Of a DNA stretch of 64,000 nt, positions 23,364 through 36,200 are shown one piece after another. This DNA comes from Sphaerosporella brunnea. Lineage: Eukaryota > Ascomycota > Pezizomycetes > Pezizales > Pyronemataceae. The notes beneath the pieces were generated by a model, which did not search any database, was not told the origin of the DNA, and saw only the letters and a list, made by a program, of their open reading frames with translations. Within the stretch, counting starts at the first letter, position 1. Each line of letters starts with the position of its first letter. Made by a program: the position numbers and the translations under genes. The DNA lies in contig VXIS01000088.1 of the NCBI GenBank assembly GCA_008704415.1, positions 62,001-126,000 on the forward strand. The letters run 5' to 3'.

Positions 23364-23935
23364 CAGTAGAACCTCGCTATAAGAATATCTCGGGACCGGG
23401 GGCGTAGTCTTATGGCGGGTTTTCTTACATAGAGGTTGGCTTGGCGTACGAGTGATGACCGGGAAGGAGAACGCTCGCTCACACGGACGATGCACCATAT
23501 GGGTACCAGAATATGGACGTCTACTTTTCATTTTAGGCAAATAATATGCCTTTTCATTTTAATGATGGTCGGGGATCAATAAAGCTCCAAATACCCCACC
23601 GATTATGGCCTCCACATAATCGCGGCTCACATGCTAGCACTCGCATCCACCGGAATCAGGCGCAAAACAAGCGACAAGAGGAAACAACTTTTACGGCGCA
23701 TAATATGCCCAATTTTAGGCATCTTTTATTGGGGGTATTCAACTACAACTACCTATTATGCTATCGCTAATCGGCGACCCCTATGGTGCCGTTTTCAGCC
23801 AAATTAATGAATACCCCTAATATTCTAATAAAAAATATATTCTTATTTCCCATACAAAACCGTCGGGACCGGGGCCACGCAGTCTTATACAAAGGTTATT
23901 CTTATAAGGGGTATTCTTATAGAGAGGTCCTACTG
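23364..23935. mobile_element. Non-autonomous pogo/Tc1-like TIR element
   Basis: Ends are CAGTAGAACCTCGCTATAAG on the left and, as its imperfect reverse complement, CTTATAGAGAGGTCCTACTG on the right, each flanked by TA (23362-23363 and 23936-23937). CAGTAG ends with a TA target site are typical of the pogo/Tigger group of Tc1-mariner elements. Similarity continues inward (CGGGACCGGGG near both ends). At 572 bp it is far too short for a transposase, and no DDE motif is seen; the longest internal frame (23546-23770) looks non-coding. It is probably an internally deleted or MITE-type derivative. Confidence 0.88.
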
Positions 23936-24266
23936 TACTCTCGTTCTAAATCCTTGCGGGAAGCCACCCACTTAAGTCGGAGATGCCTCTTGCTAGCAGA
24001 ACATCAATGACATCACTTCCTCCCCTTCTTCTTCTTCTTCGTGACGGATGTTGAGGCAGCAAACACACCCCTTATCAGTACCCTGGGCTTGGGTTCTTTC
24101 AACGCAAAGCATTCCTTCCTTTCCTTTACACTTCACTCCTCGGTGAACTGAACGACGCGCAGCAAGATAGCGAACAGCGAACAGCGACAACGGCGGTAAA
24201 CCCAGAAATCTAAGTGAGTGCTCTAGCCGAACAATTAACCGGAGACTGGCTGACGATGTATAACAG

Positions 24267-24787
24267 ATGTCTGCACTTCTCGCCAGTCGTCGTGCGATGG
24301 GAATCAAGCTCTCTCTCCGCAGCTTCTATCAGCGCAGGACATTCGGGACTACTCCAGTGAGTTTCTAATCCTAACTACTGCTCAGATTTCAGCTAACTGT
24401 GAGACCTGTTAGAAACGCAACGTCGAGGAGGGCCGTTCCGATAACGATCATCATGGTGGTCCGTCCCTCACTACAGCCGGATTTACTGCTGGTATTTCCT
24501 ATGTTCCTTGGAACCGTTTTAGTCAACTTGACAAGGTGGGATCGCAAATTAGTGGTTGGATATCCTGCTGACATCTTGTTAGGATGTCGACGTCATCTGA
24601 ATAAAGGTAGATAGACTCGATATGAGTCTGAAAGAAGTTAAGACGGAGATAAAGAATATCGGCAACAAGATGGACAGTTGGATCGCTTGCTGTACCTGGT
24701 CTTGTCAGTCTCGTCGCAGAAGGGGGGTTCGAGTACTACGTCATGGAAAAGAAGAAGCAGAAGTGCACTACGGAAAAGGAGGCATAA
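24267..24787 (+). CDS. Small mitochondrial-looking protein, apparent one-base frame change
   Basis: Exon 1 (24267-24356) encodes a basic N-terminus MSALLASRRAMGIKLSLRSF that looks like a mitochondrial presequence. Exon 2 (24413-24535) continues as KRNVEEGRSDNDHHGG then ISYVPWNRFSQLDK. Exon 3 begins at 24607 with VDRLDMSLKEVKTEIKNIG, a heptad-like coiled coil. From about 24675 the plausible tail, a hydrophobic VGSLAVPGLVSLVAEGGFEY followed by a charged end and a stop at 24787, lies in the +1 frame; the unshifted frame ends at 24816 with an unlikely Arg-rich tail. So either a one-base insertion has damaged the gene, or the sequence has an error, or an unusual splice exists. Function unknown; an inner-membrane protein with a coiled coil is the inference. 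Confidence 0.55.
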
Positions 24788-24816
24788 AGGTTTGGAGACC
24801 ACTATCGGAAGGGTGA

Positions 24817-25411
24817 AGAGGAGCCATATGATTGGACGGTATGGGACTAATTGAAAATTATACAGGTTTCCTATTTACAGCCTGGCTTCCAGCGGGGGTT
24901 TTAGTTCCATACAGGCGGGTTGCATTGAAGAAGGCGTTTTGATGGATTGCGTTGCTTTGTACACTAGATGTCTTCACCTGGACAGGTAATTGACTCGTTG
25001 TTTTACGAGAACCATCATAAGATGGAGATTTAAAAAGGGTTAAAACGGAAAAGATCGTGAGTTTTCTCAAGTTTGAATTAAAATTCGCCCATCATTGAGA
25101 TTCATTTGATGGAAACGAGTCAACAGCCATGTGGCGTGCAGTCATTAGTACAGCGCCACTTAATGTAGAGCTGTGCAGTCGCTTCGCTCCAAAATCCGAC
25201 GGTCAGAAATTCAGGGTTGAGCCTCCAGAAAACGCCACCGGAAAACGCCACACCAACTGCCTTATATAGGGATAGATAGATGGGCCACGCCTGCTATCAC
25301 TCACCCCACCCCCCGCTCCTTCACCTCCAGAGCTATCTTGACATTTCACGTCACCTGCCAAGTGGCTTCCTTATCTTGCAAGCGTTGTTATAGCCATCGG
25401 CGTCATACATC
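24817..25411. other. Intergenic region with promoter of prenylcysteine oxidase
   Basis: No gene seen. A TATA-like CTTATATAGGG lies near 25261-25271, about 150 bp before the prenylcysteine oxidase ATG, followed by CT-rich sequence. Confidence 0.5.
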
Positions 25412-27245
25412 ATGGCGTTCTCTCGCCGAATCACGACCGTAGTTCTAGTGCTCTTGTTTGCTTTGACCTTGTTGAGCTCGGCCGAAGCCTCACTCTTCGA
25501 CACCATCCGTCAGAAACTGAGCGCGTTCACAACACCAGCTGTTGAGGTGGCCACAGCCGCGCCCGAGAGCGTTGTGCAAAAGCCGAAGCACGAGGGAAAA
25601 CGCGTCGCCATCATCGGTACGTTCCTCTCGTCACGCTAGGACGCTCTTGAATGGACAACGCTGATTCAGTGTCTGTACAGGAGCTGGATCTGCCGGATCT
25701 TCGTCTGCTTACTATCTTCGACGTTTCCTTGCGAATTCGACCGTCGACAAACTGCCACTCGATATCACGGTTTATGAGAAGCACTCATATGTGGGAGGTC
25801 GCTCGACTACCGTGAATGCTTACGATGATCCCACCGTCCCCATCGAGCTCGGAGCCAGCATCTTCGTCGCTGTGAACTACAACCTCGTCAACGCTGCCAA
25901 CGAGCTTGGGTTGACTGTCTCTTCAGCGTCCGCCAAGCGGCCCCGCATTGAAGAGGAGAGTGACATCCTTGGTGTCTTCGATGGCAAGGAGCTGTTGTTC
26001 ACATACCCCGAGGGCAAATGGTGGTCTTTAGCGAAGCTAATTTACCGCTACGGTCCTATGGCACCGTACCGGACGAAGAAGCTCACCGAAGAGACTGTTG
26101 GAAAATTCCTCCAAATGTACAAGCCCCCTCACTTCCCTTTCACGTCGCTTTCAGAGGCTGTCGAGGCCATTGGCCTCCTTCCGGCGACTGGAACTACTGG
26201 TCAACAGTTTTTGGAGCAGAATGGCATCGTTGGTGATTTCGCTCAGGAGTTGATTCAGGCATCAACTCGTGTAAACTACGGTCAGAATCTTGGTCTCATT
26301 CACGGTCTTGAGACTATGGTGTGCATGGCTGCCGAAGGTGCTATGAGCGTAGATGGCGGTAACTGGCGGATTTTCCGTGGTATGGTCGACGCCAGTAACG
26401 TCGAACTGAGACTTCAGACTTCAGTTACCTCTCTATCAAAGGATGAGGATGGACAGTGGGTTGTGTCCTCCAAGGCAGACGGAGGGGCTGCCACCAGTGA
26501 GGTTTACGACTCAGTCATCATTGCTGGACCCTTGCAGTTCTCCAACATCGCCATCAATGCCGAACTCGACAAAACGCCCGACGTCATTCCCTTTGTCACT
26601 CTCCACGTCACTCTGTTTTCCTCTCCCTTGCGCCTTGACCCCGTCTTCTTCGGGCTCAAGGCAGGCCAACCTGTTCCCCAGGCGATCTTAACCACTCTCA
26701 ACGAGACTGAGCGCTCTGACCCGGCAATTGTGCGCGGAGAAGGCAAGCACGCAGTCGGAAACTCAGGCTTCTTCTCGGTTTCGACTCTCCGCAGTGTTGT
26801 GCGGCCTCTTCCCGACGGAAGCGAGGGCGGAAAGATCGAGTACGTCTACAAGGTCTTTTCCCCTGAACGCTTCAGCGACGAGAAGATCGGGGAACTTCTG
26901 GGTGTCAAGGTAGTCGATAAGAGTGCAACAATCACCTGGATGCACAGGCACGTGTGGAAATCGTACCCGTACGAGTACCCTCGCGTCACATTCGAGGAAT
27001 CGAAGCTGGCAGAGGGACTGTGGTACACCGGCGGCATTGAAGCGTTTATCTCCACGATGGAGACGAGCAGCTTGATGGGCATGAATGTGGCCCAGTTGAT
27101 GGTGAACGAGTGGGCGGAAGAGAAGCAGAAGGAGGAAGAAGCAAAGCACATTGCAGAGGAGCAGAAGAAGCTAGCGAAGCAGCTAATGGTGGCGCAGACG
27201 GAGTCGGATCAGGAGAAGATTACAGCTATTGGTGATGAACTGTGA
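25412..27245 (+). CDS. Prenylcysteine oxidase (FAD-dependent)
   Basis: FAD-thioether oxidase that releases free cysteine and a prenyl aldehyde from prenylcysteine produced by turnover of farnesylated or geranylgeranylated proteins. The 589-aa product comes from exons 25412-25616 and 25681-27245. An N-terminal signal peptide is clear (VVLVLLFALTLLSSAEA). The FAD dinucleotide-binding motif VAIIGAGSAGSSSAYYLRRF spans the splice junction, followed by YEKHSYVGGRS and a GASIF motif typical of the family. Later landmarks include NYGQNLGLIHGLETMVCMA, where the catalytic region lies, and GLWYTGGIEAFISTMETS near the end. The C-terminus has an added Glu/Lys-rich helix of about 45 residues ending in GDEL, which resembles ER-retention signals. 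Assignment to the PCYOX family is by overall layout. Confidence 0.9.
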
Positions 27246-30200
27246 TTGCTTATCTCGGTTTTGGATGTGATCTTTAATGCCCCCCTGACGTTATGTTATG
27301 GCCTATTTTTTTTATGGGATAAAAAAGGACGGTTTGATGTCCGCGTTGATGTTTTTGGCACTGATATCCGGTAACGGCTTTTGTTTTTTATTTTATTTTA
27401 TTTTATTTTCTCATGGATATCTCTACGTATACACACTTAACATATGCGGCGAGTTGGTGGCTGGGAATTGGATGGTCTTGGAGCTATTTACACATCTACG
27501 GTCTGGCCGTGACTTACGCGTCCTCGACGTGAGTGATTCATGATGATGTGACAGGTAAGAAGTATGTACCCATGCATGAGATATGTAAGCTGCCCTGTGA
27601 GCGGTGGGTAGGCGGCGTTAAACAAGATTTGTAGAGCCAGCAAGGTTTGATCAGTTTTACTTCTATCAATAGCGTGGGGTTTTGTTTGGTTGCGGAAGAT
27701 TGGATATTGATGGCCCACGCATGCCCTACTGACATACATATCCCGGGGAGGATTCCGGGGAGGCAAATATATGTTGGCTGTACATGTATGTACAATACTA
27801 AGTGTCAGCCCTGTTCAACTGGGTTGATGATAGGTACATATTCGGGTATGTAGGGCGTGAACGTGATTAATATAATACAGATGTTATAATTATCCTTCAA
27901 TAAAGCTCATGCATGCGGAGATCTTTGGCAATTGTGGGGTTGGGTTTTTGCGGACCGCGGTGCATGCAGTGCCGTTGTGCTGACGTCGACATCGACTGGA
28001 TGGGTGACCGGTACTGGGTGCTCCACACTCTAGAGGTGTTGTATGCATGGCCATATGGCTGCGACGTCTACATCCCGCATATGCCGGTTTGTGGAGCTTT
28101 TTTTTCCCAAGAAGCAACGAAGACATACATCTGCTGCTGCTGCCAAGAGCTTGATATTGGAGGTCCATGATATCCGGGGCTACATATGTGTAGCCCCTCC
28201 CTGGCAGAACGTATGAAAGGGGTATGTATTATATTGCAAACCCCGCAACCGGCGGTGAACAGACGAAAACAATCGGGTTTTGCTGCAGTAGTGTTGGAGT
28301 CGTTGGGTCGAGGTACAGGGGCCTTGCGATTGTGACGTGAGCTGTCGCTCAGATCTGGGGCACCCGGGCCCGAGTCTTTGTTCATAGCAAGAGTTGGATC
28401 TGGCTATGATCTCAAATCTACTTTTTCGGGATCATCAACCTGTGGGGTATCGATATATCAGAATGAATAAATATATATAGCAGCAACAAAGCATCCAAGC
28501 AAAATATTCTGACTAACAGACATTTCGAGCCGAAAAAAGAAAGCCTGCAAAATTAGCTGGAAAGAATAGTAAATTACTGGATCCAGAAAGCCCCGTCTCA
28601 CTTGTCCCGCGGCTTTTTTTTTGTTTCTATGCCTGCCCTGACCAACTACATCTAATCCATCCACTCGTCAGAGAAGAAGTCGGCGGTTTCGGGAACCCCC
28701 GTTCGATACATTCAAATGTAGTTCGTGGGGAGAAATAGAGTTCGGAATACCACGTAACTAACTGCTGCTGGTGGTCCGGCACTTGGCTCAGAACGGCACT
28801 TGCGGAGGAGCGGGAAACAAGTGTGGTGGCCGCAAATGAACGCTCATTCTGCCTGGGGTAGGGGGAAGAGTTTTCACAAATTAATGGAGATTAGTAGGTT
28901 CTGTGTTGCTTGAAGGATTGGTTGGATATTTTGGAGGTGGTTTACTGCCCCTGACCGAAGACGGGAGCAGCCGTTGAAAGAAAACCCTCAATTAGTTGGC
29001 AGACTGAACCACAGATCTTATTGATAGTGGATAGTTATCAGTTTAGTCATTCCACCTTGATGGCTGGTTTGTTTCTGGTCACTTCGCCCTCTACCTCAAA
29101 CGGTAGATGCCACGGAAGATCGCGGATCAATTGCTTCCCATTCTTTGTGGGGAGCCCGGGTCCCGTCGCTGTACAGTATAATCTTATGCCACTCAGCCTC
29201 TCTTTGGCAGGCTTAGTGATCTGATACTTGAAATCCTACTGTTTCAAACCTTCACTCTCTAACTGGAAGCCGTCCCCCTTGAAATTCACATCTCGATATC
29301 AATCAATTTCAGCACCCCGAGAACGTTCTACATAGAGTACACCCGCGCACCTAAGCCACCGCAGGTCTTTTGAGCCCCTAGAAGAAGCTGACGATAGCCA
29401 GGAAAACGCGTGGGCCTCCTGTGCGTGTACTGATACCAGTTGCGCATACCGACCCTGAAGCATTGGTTATAATACAAACCACCGAGCTGGCGTTGACCAG
29501 CTGCCGGCCGAAAAGAGACTACGGAGATCTGTCCGTTCCGTTATCTATCCAGATGAAGGGAATTCGTGGCGAGTTACCGGAATCCCTAAATCCAACCATC
29601 AAGATAGATACAACTATCTCCATGCATTCACGAGCACTCGGACACTAGCGAACTGACAAAACCGTGACAAATCTCTGTCAACCAGACTTTTTCCTGCCTA
29701 GGTGATTCTCCTGCAACCATCCGCGCGAGCGAGTGGGCGCACGGTTCGGTTTCTCTGGTCAGTCCAGGGGCAGCGGGGGCTGGAGGGGGCCGAAGCAACA
29801 TCTTCGTCTCGGGGTAAAGTATTCGGGACCGGCCGGCCGGCGGGTATAGAAGGAGTAGAAGTAGTATAAGCCAATGTAAGCAAGTGCGCCCTTGAAAGAG
29901 GTTCGAATCAGAGCATGAAACCATAAGGAGAGTAAAGTTGTTTCCTAGCCTTGCCATCCAGGCTTCCCAAAGATCTAGTTGGCCGGGGGGCGATTCGATA
30001 GAGCCTTACGTAGAGTAACGGAGTTCTTTGCACTCCGGCTTTTTTTACACTTGTCTTGTATGCTTTCGCTCATGCAAGGCCCAAGAAAAAAAAAACAGAA
30101 AAAACGCCCAGTCGTAGCCACATAGCTAAGCCTACAGAAAACGCGTGGGGGATGGAAGGGCGACATTGCGTCAAGGGAAAATCGTATCCGACATAGATAT

Positions 30201-32070
30201 TTAGAGTAGAGGCCGTTAACGTTGGAGTCGCCTTCTGTATTCAGGTGCCATTCTGGCGGGGCCGAGACTTCGGCCTTCGATGGATGCTCTTGAGTGGTAT
30301 AGATGGGCGGATGCAAACTAGGCCAACTGCTGCCCGCGGAAGGCCGATGCTGCTGCGGTCCCGCCGCAACCCTACATACTTAACATCCCAGGCGAAGTAT
30401 GTATCTATCAATAGGTAACCTTACCCAATGACAGCATCAAGCCATAGGTCCCGCAAGCGAGACTTTCACAAAGAAAATCGTCGGCAAAGTTCAGGTGACC
30501 GAGAACCTCGCGATCTCACGAGCTATGTAGTAATGCATGCGCAAGGACGGACGAAAGAAAAAAAAAAAAAAAAAAAGATGACCTCAACTTAAGGCTGTTT
30601 CTATTTGTGGTCTTCGCAGATGGAGGGTCGTACAGGCCCAGCTCTCGGATGAATAGTCTAACCACCTTACTTTACCTTACCGACCATCGTCGTGAAGAAA
30701 TATGGTGATGGTGGTGGTAGTGGACATGTGCAACTGCCGCGCCGTGTGTCCAACCCCCGTATCATGATGGCATACCCACGGTAGCTACTATGTACCTACT
30801 TATGTAGGCAGAGCATAGTACCTCACATGGCCCCACTTTTTGGGTCTTTCCCGCTCCGTAGGGGTACTGTATAATCCTGGTAATAAGGGTAATAAGGCAG
30901 TTGTGTATGCTGGAATACATATATAGAAGGATTTGTAAGCCAAAGTGTGTGGTCGCTAGGAGACAGAAGGAGACTCGTGTCGCCGCCTCACTCTCCATCC
31001 GCTGTCTCCATATGTTTAAAGTTTCCCCATGGCTCGCCCGCAACATACAGTACACCGCGCAACTGCGTTATATTACCGGCCACCTAAAAGGTTCAACTAT
31101 ACTTCAGTAGCCCTGTGCCAGGTACTCGTGGCCGGCATTTAAACCCCAAAAATGCGGGTGAGCGAGATCTCGCGATCTGGTGATTTGGACCTCAATTTGA
31201 GCTCCTTCGAGTAGGTTTCAGCCACTTGCTGCAGGTGCATTTATTGGTTCTAAATGCCGGCCACGAGTAGTAGTGAGCGCAAACGAGATTTAGAAAAAGA
31301 CATTATTCTACCATTAACGAACAACATAAGCCGTAAATCCGATGCCTCAAATGCCACGCCCAGATACAAAGAATCGAGATGCCGCAGATAACCAAGGAAA
31401 TGCCCCGAAGCCCAAAAAACAAATGGAAAAAACTCGACAGGAACAACTCCCAAAACTAAATGCTAGCTCATCATCCGCAGCCCCACACCGCTGTATGGAA
31501 AAAAAAAAAAGCGCTAAAAATAAACACAATAAAGCTCCCGCACAACAAAACACAACAGGTCCTATCCTAAATCAGGCCCTACCTTCCTATCCCCGCGCAA
31601 TACGTGTGTGCGCGTCTCGTTCGTTCGCTGCTGCTTTCTTTCTTCCTTCGCCGAAAAGAGAATTGTTCCTTCCCTTCCTTCCCTTCCAAATGAACCCTGT
31701 TAACGTTGTGTTGAGCTATTAATAACCCCCCCCCCCCACACCAAATATGCGGTCGTCCCGAGGGATCGGGCCCCATACTGAATCCATGCCTACCCACGCG
31801 GGGTCCATGATGATGCAAGCCCGCCATCTTTCCCTCCCAAAATACACGCAGCCTCCGTCAAGTCAAGTGAGAGAGAAGTGATAAAACGGAAAGCCGTAAA
31901 CACCGCATGCCCAAGCCCAAAGATAAAACAAAACCCGCTAAAAAAACTCCGGTGATGAAAAAGACCGAATTTCCGGTGATAAAAAATGACCGAATGCAAA
32001 AGTAGTCCCCAAATGCGAAAGCGAGAGAGAGAGTGTGTGGTAAGAAAGTCATGAAAACGTCATGAAGCAT
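27246..32070. other. Gene-poor region, left half
   Basis: 4.8 kb with no convincing gene. Frames are short and lack splice-linked partners. Visible structure: TACCTA/GTATGTA-type motifs, a short hairpin GGGGCTACATATGTGTAGCC at about 28177, a TIR element at 31125-31267, and A-tracts near 30556-30577. Confidence 0.6.
31125..31267. mobile_element. Small TIR element (family C)
   Basis: 143 bp with inverted ends CTCGTGGCCGGCATTTA and TAAATGCCGGCCACGAG, perfect over 17 bp, each bordered by TA (31123-31124 and 31268-31269). No coding capacity. The GGCCGG core resembles the ends of the element at 58360-58623, so the two may be related. Confidence 0.8.
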
Positions 32071-33282
32071 TTACATGCGGTCGTACATATGGACATCGCT
32101 CCCCATGGAATCGTAAACTCTAAAGATGCTATGTTAGTCCTGAACGTTTCTGGGCAAACCAATGGCGCATGGTGTTCAAAAACACTCACTTTCCATAATC
32201 TTTGTCCTCCCCTAAATATTGGTAAAAAGCGGCTGGTGTAACCCAGGAATTGTCACATGCAATACCGCCTGAGCCTCGGGCCTCCTGTTGGGGTTGTACC
32301 TCTTCAAGGTAGCCCTGTGTCTGCATGACTATAAACCGCTGGTCGTAAAACCTGGGCTGCGGTTGTTGTTGTTGTTGATGGTTTGTCCATTGTATCGGAC
32401 CTGCAGGCATCAGATCCAAAGCGTCGCAGCCCGTCGGGGGCGTTGGCGGGTGGTTGAAGGCCGATCCGATGGCTCCAGTGGGCTGCAACAGGCCAGGGTC
32501 AATGAAAGGGGCAGAAGTTGCGGGGATAATATCGCCAGTGACGCCGGTAGCAGGCATGCCTGGATAGCCAAATTTTGTGTTTTGAGTGTTCCGCTTCTTG
32601 TGATCAGGCTCTGGTGGTTGTTGCTGTTGAGTGATCTCGTAGCCAGAATTCCAAAGTTCTCCAGCAGTGCTCTGTGGCGATGATTGTCGAGAGCCCGGGC
32701 TATTTGGACAGGTTCTCGATGAGTCCAGCATCTGGGTATCACTGTCGTAGCTAGTGATTTCTTCGTTTGAAATTCGGTTGTCCACTTTGGCTTGTTGGCT
32801 GATGATGTAGTTCAATGCCCGCCCAGACTTCCCATTTGCAACTTTCTCCGAATTCCAGTCAACCCCCTCAATCGCAGGCAGTTTCCCACCCTGAGCCACC
32901 ATAAGCTGTTTAAAGAGAATGATAGTGGCCTTCTTGAGAGTCAGATTTTCGCTTTGAAGGGCTTCGGCAACCCTGTACACAGCGGGTCAGCCGCTGCGAG
33001 ATGAAGTATATGGGTGAAGGCATACGCAGGAGATATCAGCTTATGCTGAGGGGGCTTGCGATCAGTGTAAATGCACATAACATCGGCAGAGACACATTTG
33101 GCACATTGTTCCTTGCCGTCACACTGGAAAGACCGTCAGCCACTGGACTGCACTTTGTGCATCGAAAATAGGTAGCCTACCTTTCCTTTTTTGAGACGGC
33201 AGCGGTCACAGGCCCGAGCGACCCTCTTTCGTGGAGGTTCTTTGCCCGTATTGCTGTCCTTGGTGTTCTTGGGATGCATCAT
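32071..33282 (-). CDS. Zn2Cys6 fungal transcription factor
   Basis: The 343-aa product comes from four exons: 33181-33282, 33026-33123, 32190-32972 and 32071-32119. The binuclear zinc cluster is split by the first intron: CDRCRLKKGK then CDGKEQCAKCVSADVMC, with spacing C-X2-C-X6-C-X5-C-X2-C-X6-C. Basic residues PPRKRVARA precede it. A helical stretch VAEALQSENLTLKKATIILF follows and could act in dimerisation. The rest is low-complexity, with Pro/Gln-rich and glutamine runs typical of activation domains, and there is no fungal-specific transcription factor domain, so it is shorter than most family members. The last exon adds a short tail ending HMYDRM. It stands alone in an 11-kb gene-poor region, so the target pathway cannot be inferred from neighbours. 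Confidence 0.85.
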
Positions 33283-36200
33283 GGCCGTGATAGGGACGCA
33301 ATAATTTCACGATGCGCTTCTGGGGAAGACTTTGAACGGGGAATCAAAGCGAAGGTCTCGACGTCCAATTCTTAGGAATTTTTATAAGTCGTTGAAGTGT
33401 TTTAGAATGTCCTTTTCCCAATGTTAGAAAAGGCCGATGATGTATGTTGGTGAAAAATCGCCCAAGCCCACCTTGATTGATACTTCTTTTTTTTTTTTTT
33501 TTTTTTTTTTTTCTCGAAGCAGAGCAGATCGAGATTAACGAGCGTTTGGTAAAACGAATGGACTTCAGTAAGAAATTACTGAGGGGTTGAGGTTGTAACG
33601 AACGCGGATGGTAGGCGGAACGGAGATGGAGGGGGAAGAAGGAGATATTTCTATGAGCTGCCGTATGGCGCCACAGGAGGACCATGACTGCTTAGAGGGT
33701 CGTGACGTCGTGACCATACCGCTTTGAGTGGCATGGGGATTTTCTATGGGTGTTACGTGCAGTGCGGCGCGCAGCGCAGTGCAGTGCAGTGCATGTGTTC
33801 CTCCTCCTCCTCCTCGTCGTCCTCCTCCTGCTTCGAAGCTTCTCCCTTGCGCCGTGCAATCCCTCAGTCCCTGAACACTTTAAGCGGCTCTTTGAAATAG
33901 TCTCTCCCTCCGGGATTCTTTATGTATTGCTTGTAGGTATGTAAGTATGTATACGGAGTACCAAGTACTTAGGTAAGTACTAAGTATCTAGAGCAAAGTA
34001 CACCATGCTCTCTGCGCCATCGACAGAACCTCCTTCCGTCCTATCGGAGCCCGGGGCGGTTCCTATGCTATGTTAAGCAGCAAGCGATGGATGATGGATG
34101 AGTGGGATGGGAAGGACCACTCGCATCCCTGACACTGCACAGACTTCCCGTGTGTGGGAATTGTGGAGGCCGGCACGCCGACTCAAACGACAGCACACTG
34201 ATGTGGAGCTCCTTCGTTTCGTCCTTTCCGGGCAAACAACACCAGTACATAGTACCAGCAGGAGAGGAGACAGAACAACAGCGCGGGGTGCACGCAGCCA
34301 AGAAAGAGAAGGGTCTGGTCCTTTTTCCCCCGAATCCTGGTTGCAGGTGCAGGCAGGCAGATGGATAAATTGAAAAAGACACACACAAACTGCCCCCCTC
34401 GTGAGAACCGTTTCTAGCACTTCTCCGGCATGTCGAGCCGCGAACTTTCTGCGGGCTGTCAAAGACTCACTCCATTAAGGTGTTTCTCAGCTCACGGTGC
34501 ATGCAGGGTTGTCTCTCAATCCCTCAAGCCTCCTTCTGCGCGCCACTATTTTCTGGCATTACACCGAAAAATCGTAGAGCACAAATGCCCAGAAGCCTCA
34601 ACAGCTTCCCTGGTGCTTCGATCATGCACGGATCCGGAACGGTGCTTGACGTTGTCAGAAGCGAGTTCCATGCGAACATGGCTGAGCAATAGCCGATAAT
34701 GGTTCTCCGTTCCTTTACGTATGTTTCCATCCGTCAGCTGCCCCGATTCCAACATGATATGTAGTTAACTACCCCATATTATTGTCATTGGCCATCGAAC
34801 AGCCCCATCGCCGGCTCCATGCGCAAATGTTGAGCCCGCAGAATGTGTAGACATACATACATATGCATGCATGCTGACAGAGCCCCAGCCCCGATGCATG
34901 TATTTTGAGCCAGCCTGCCAAAATCAACAGGTACATATCCGATTGGAGCCACTGCATGCCGAATCCATCGAGCAATGCCTCCTAAAAGCCACCGCTCGCC
35001 TTGGCTGTGAATCTACTCTCTATCGGCCCAGTAACCGAGGGCTAATCAAAAAATAGCGTTCCATACAAGTTCAGACGACGAGGTATCTAGAGTACATCAC
35101 ATGCATTGGAGAAAAGGAGCACTGGCGGAACTTTCCATGGAGTGCAGAACTAGACTGGCTGACCTTTAGATATAATGGTACCGCCATGCCCGGTTTGTAC
35201 CTGAAATTAAGCTCGAACCACATGGACTGCGGACACTACCTAGGGGGCGTATTAAGCATTCTGATCTGCGCGTTGACGTGCAGCCGCAAAAGCCACTGGT
35301 CAACTACCGGGGAGAGACACCTGCTGACCTTTAAATTGTGGATCAAAAGCATTGTTCCACTTCTCGTGCAGGTACTAATTATAAGTCCAGCCGTCATCGA
35401 CATTGGGTGGGACAACCCTGCTAATTATAAAAGGCCCGAATGTTAACGTTGTGATTACCTCATTCACGTTGTTTTATATTTCCTGCGCCTATGAGGGGGG
35501 TCTGTCATTGGAGTATCCGGAATGTCAGGTGACGGGACGCAGGAAGTCCAAAGAATTGTCAATCCCTCATGTAACACTGGAGATGCGAATGATAGTCAGT
35601 GACGGGTCACTCAGGGCATCGAATCATCACTGTCTATCACTCGATCAAGGCCTTCCATAACCTGGTGTCTGCTGTCCTGGTATGTTAGCTTTTGTTCGCT
35701 GGGTCCAGAATCATGAGGTGCTGTCCAGTGTGTATCATGCTTTGGTCATAGCTCCCCCGACAGCCTTCAAATTCACGGTGTTTTGAGGAAAGCTGAGGGA
35801 GACTTTGCGATTGGGTAGGGGGCTGCCAACCTCGCAGCTGGCGGCAGTGGCATCGGACCCAAAACGGTACGGAAATGTGATTGCGGAAAGGCTGCAGGGG
35901 AAATTTACGAAAGGCTGAACGATCTTGCGTGTACCTAGATAGGCAGTTGACGCATGAGATGAAGCTCTTTCCTTGCGAAGGATTTGGAGTTTTTTTGGGT
36001 GATTGGCTGGGGGCATCGGACCGACGCTCTTGAAAGCTTAATCTGGAGTAGTAAACAGGCATGATTGAGCGTTTTTTCTGGAGCCGAATGGCTAGCTCCT
36101 TCACAAAAAGGAGCACGTAAGCTCATTGTTGTTGATTGAAGCCTGCCGTCCGCGCCCAAAGTCTTTGGGTCTGAATAATTGAGCTTATCGCTTGTTGTGA

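Larger units (their letters stand above)
21898..24266. other. Intergenic region with a pogo-type element
   Basis: Contains the SDR upstream region, a doubtful minus-strand frame at 22515-22973, and a complete inverted-repeat element at 23364-23935. Motifs such as TACCTA/TATGTAG recur near 22200-22560. Confidence 0.55.

Noticed and set aside
28177..28198. GGGGCTACATATGTGTAGCC hairpin
   Set aside because: Short, single copy and without flanking duplication; not enough to call an element or a terminator.
29898..29908. GGTTCGAATCA resembling a tRNA B box
   Set aside because: No matching A box or foldable acceptor and anticodon stems at the right distance.
34068..34462. Overlapping frames on both strands in the gene-poor region
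   Set aside because: No shared domain motifs, splice-linked partners or convincing starts; they look like chance openings.
35186..35446. Hydrophobic 86-aa frame
   Set aside because: No recognisable family, and its surroundings show no gene structure.
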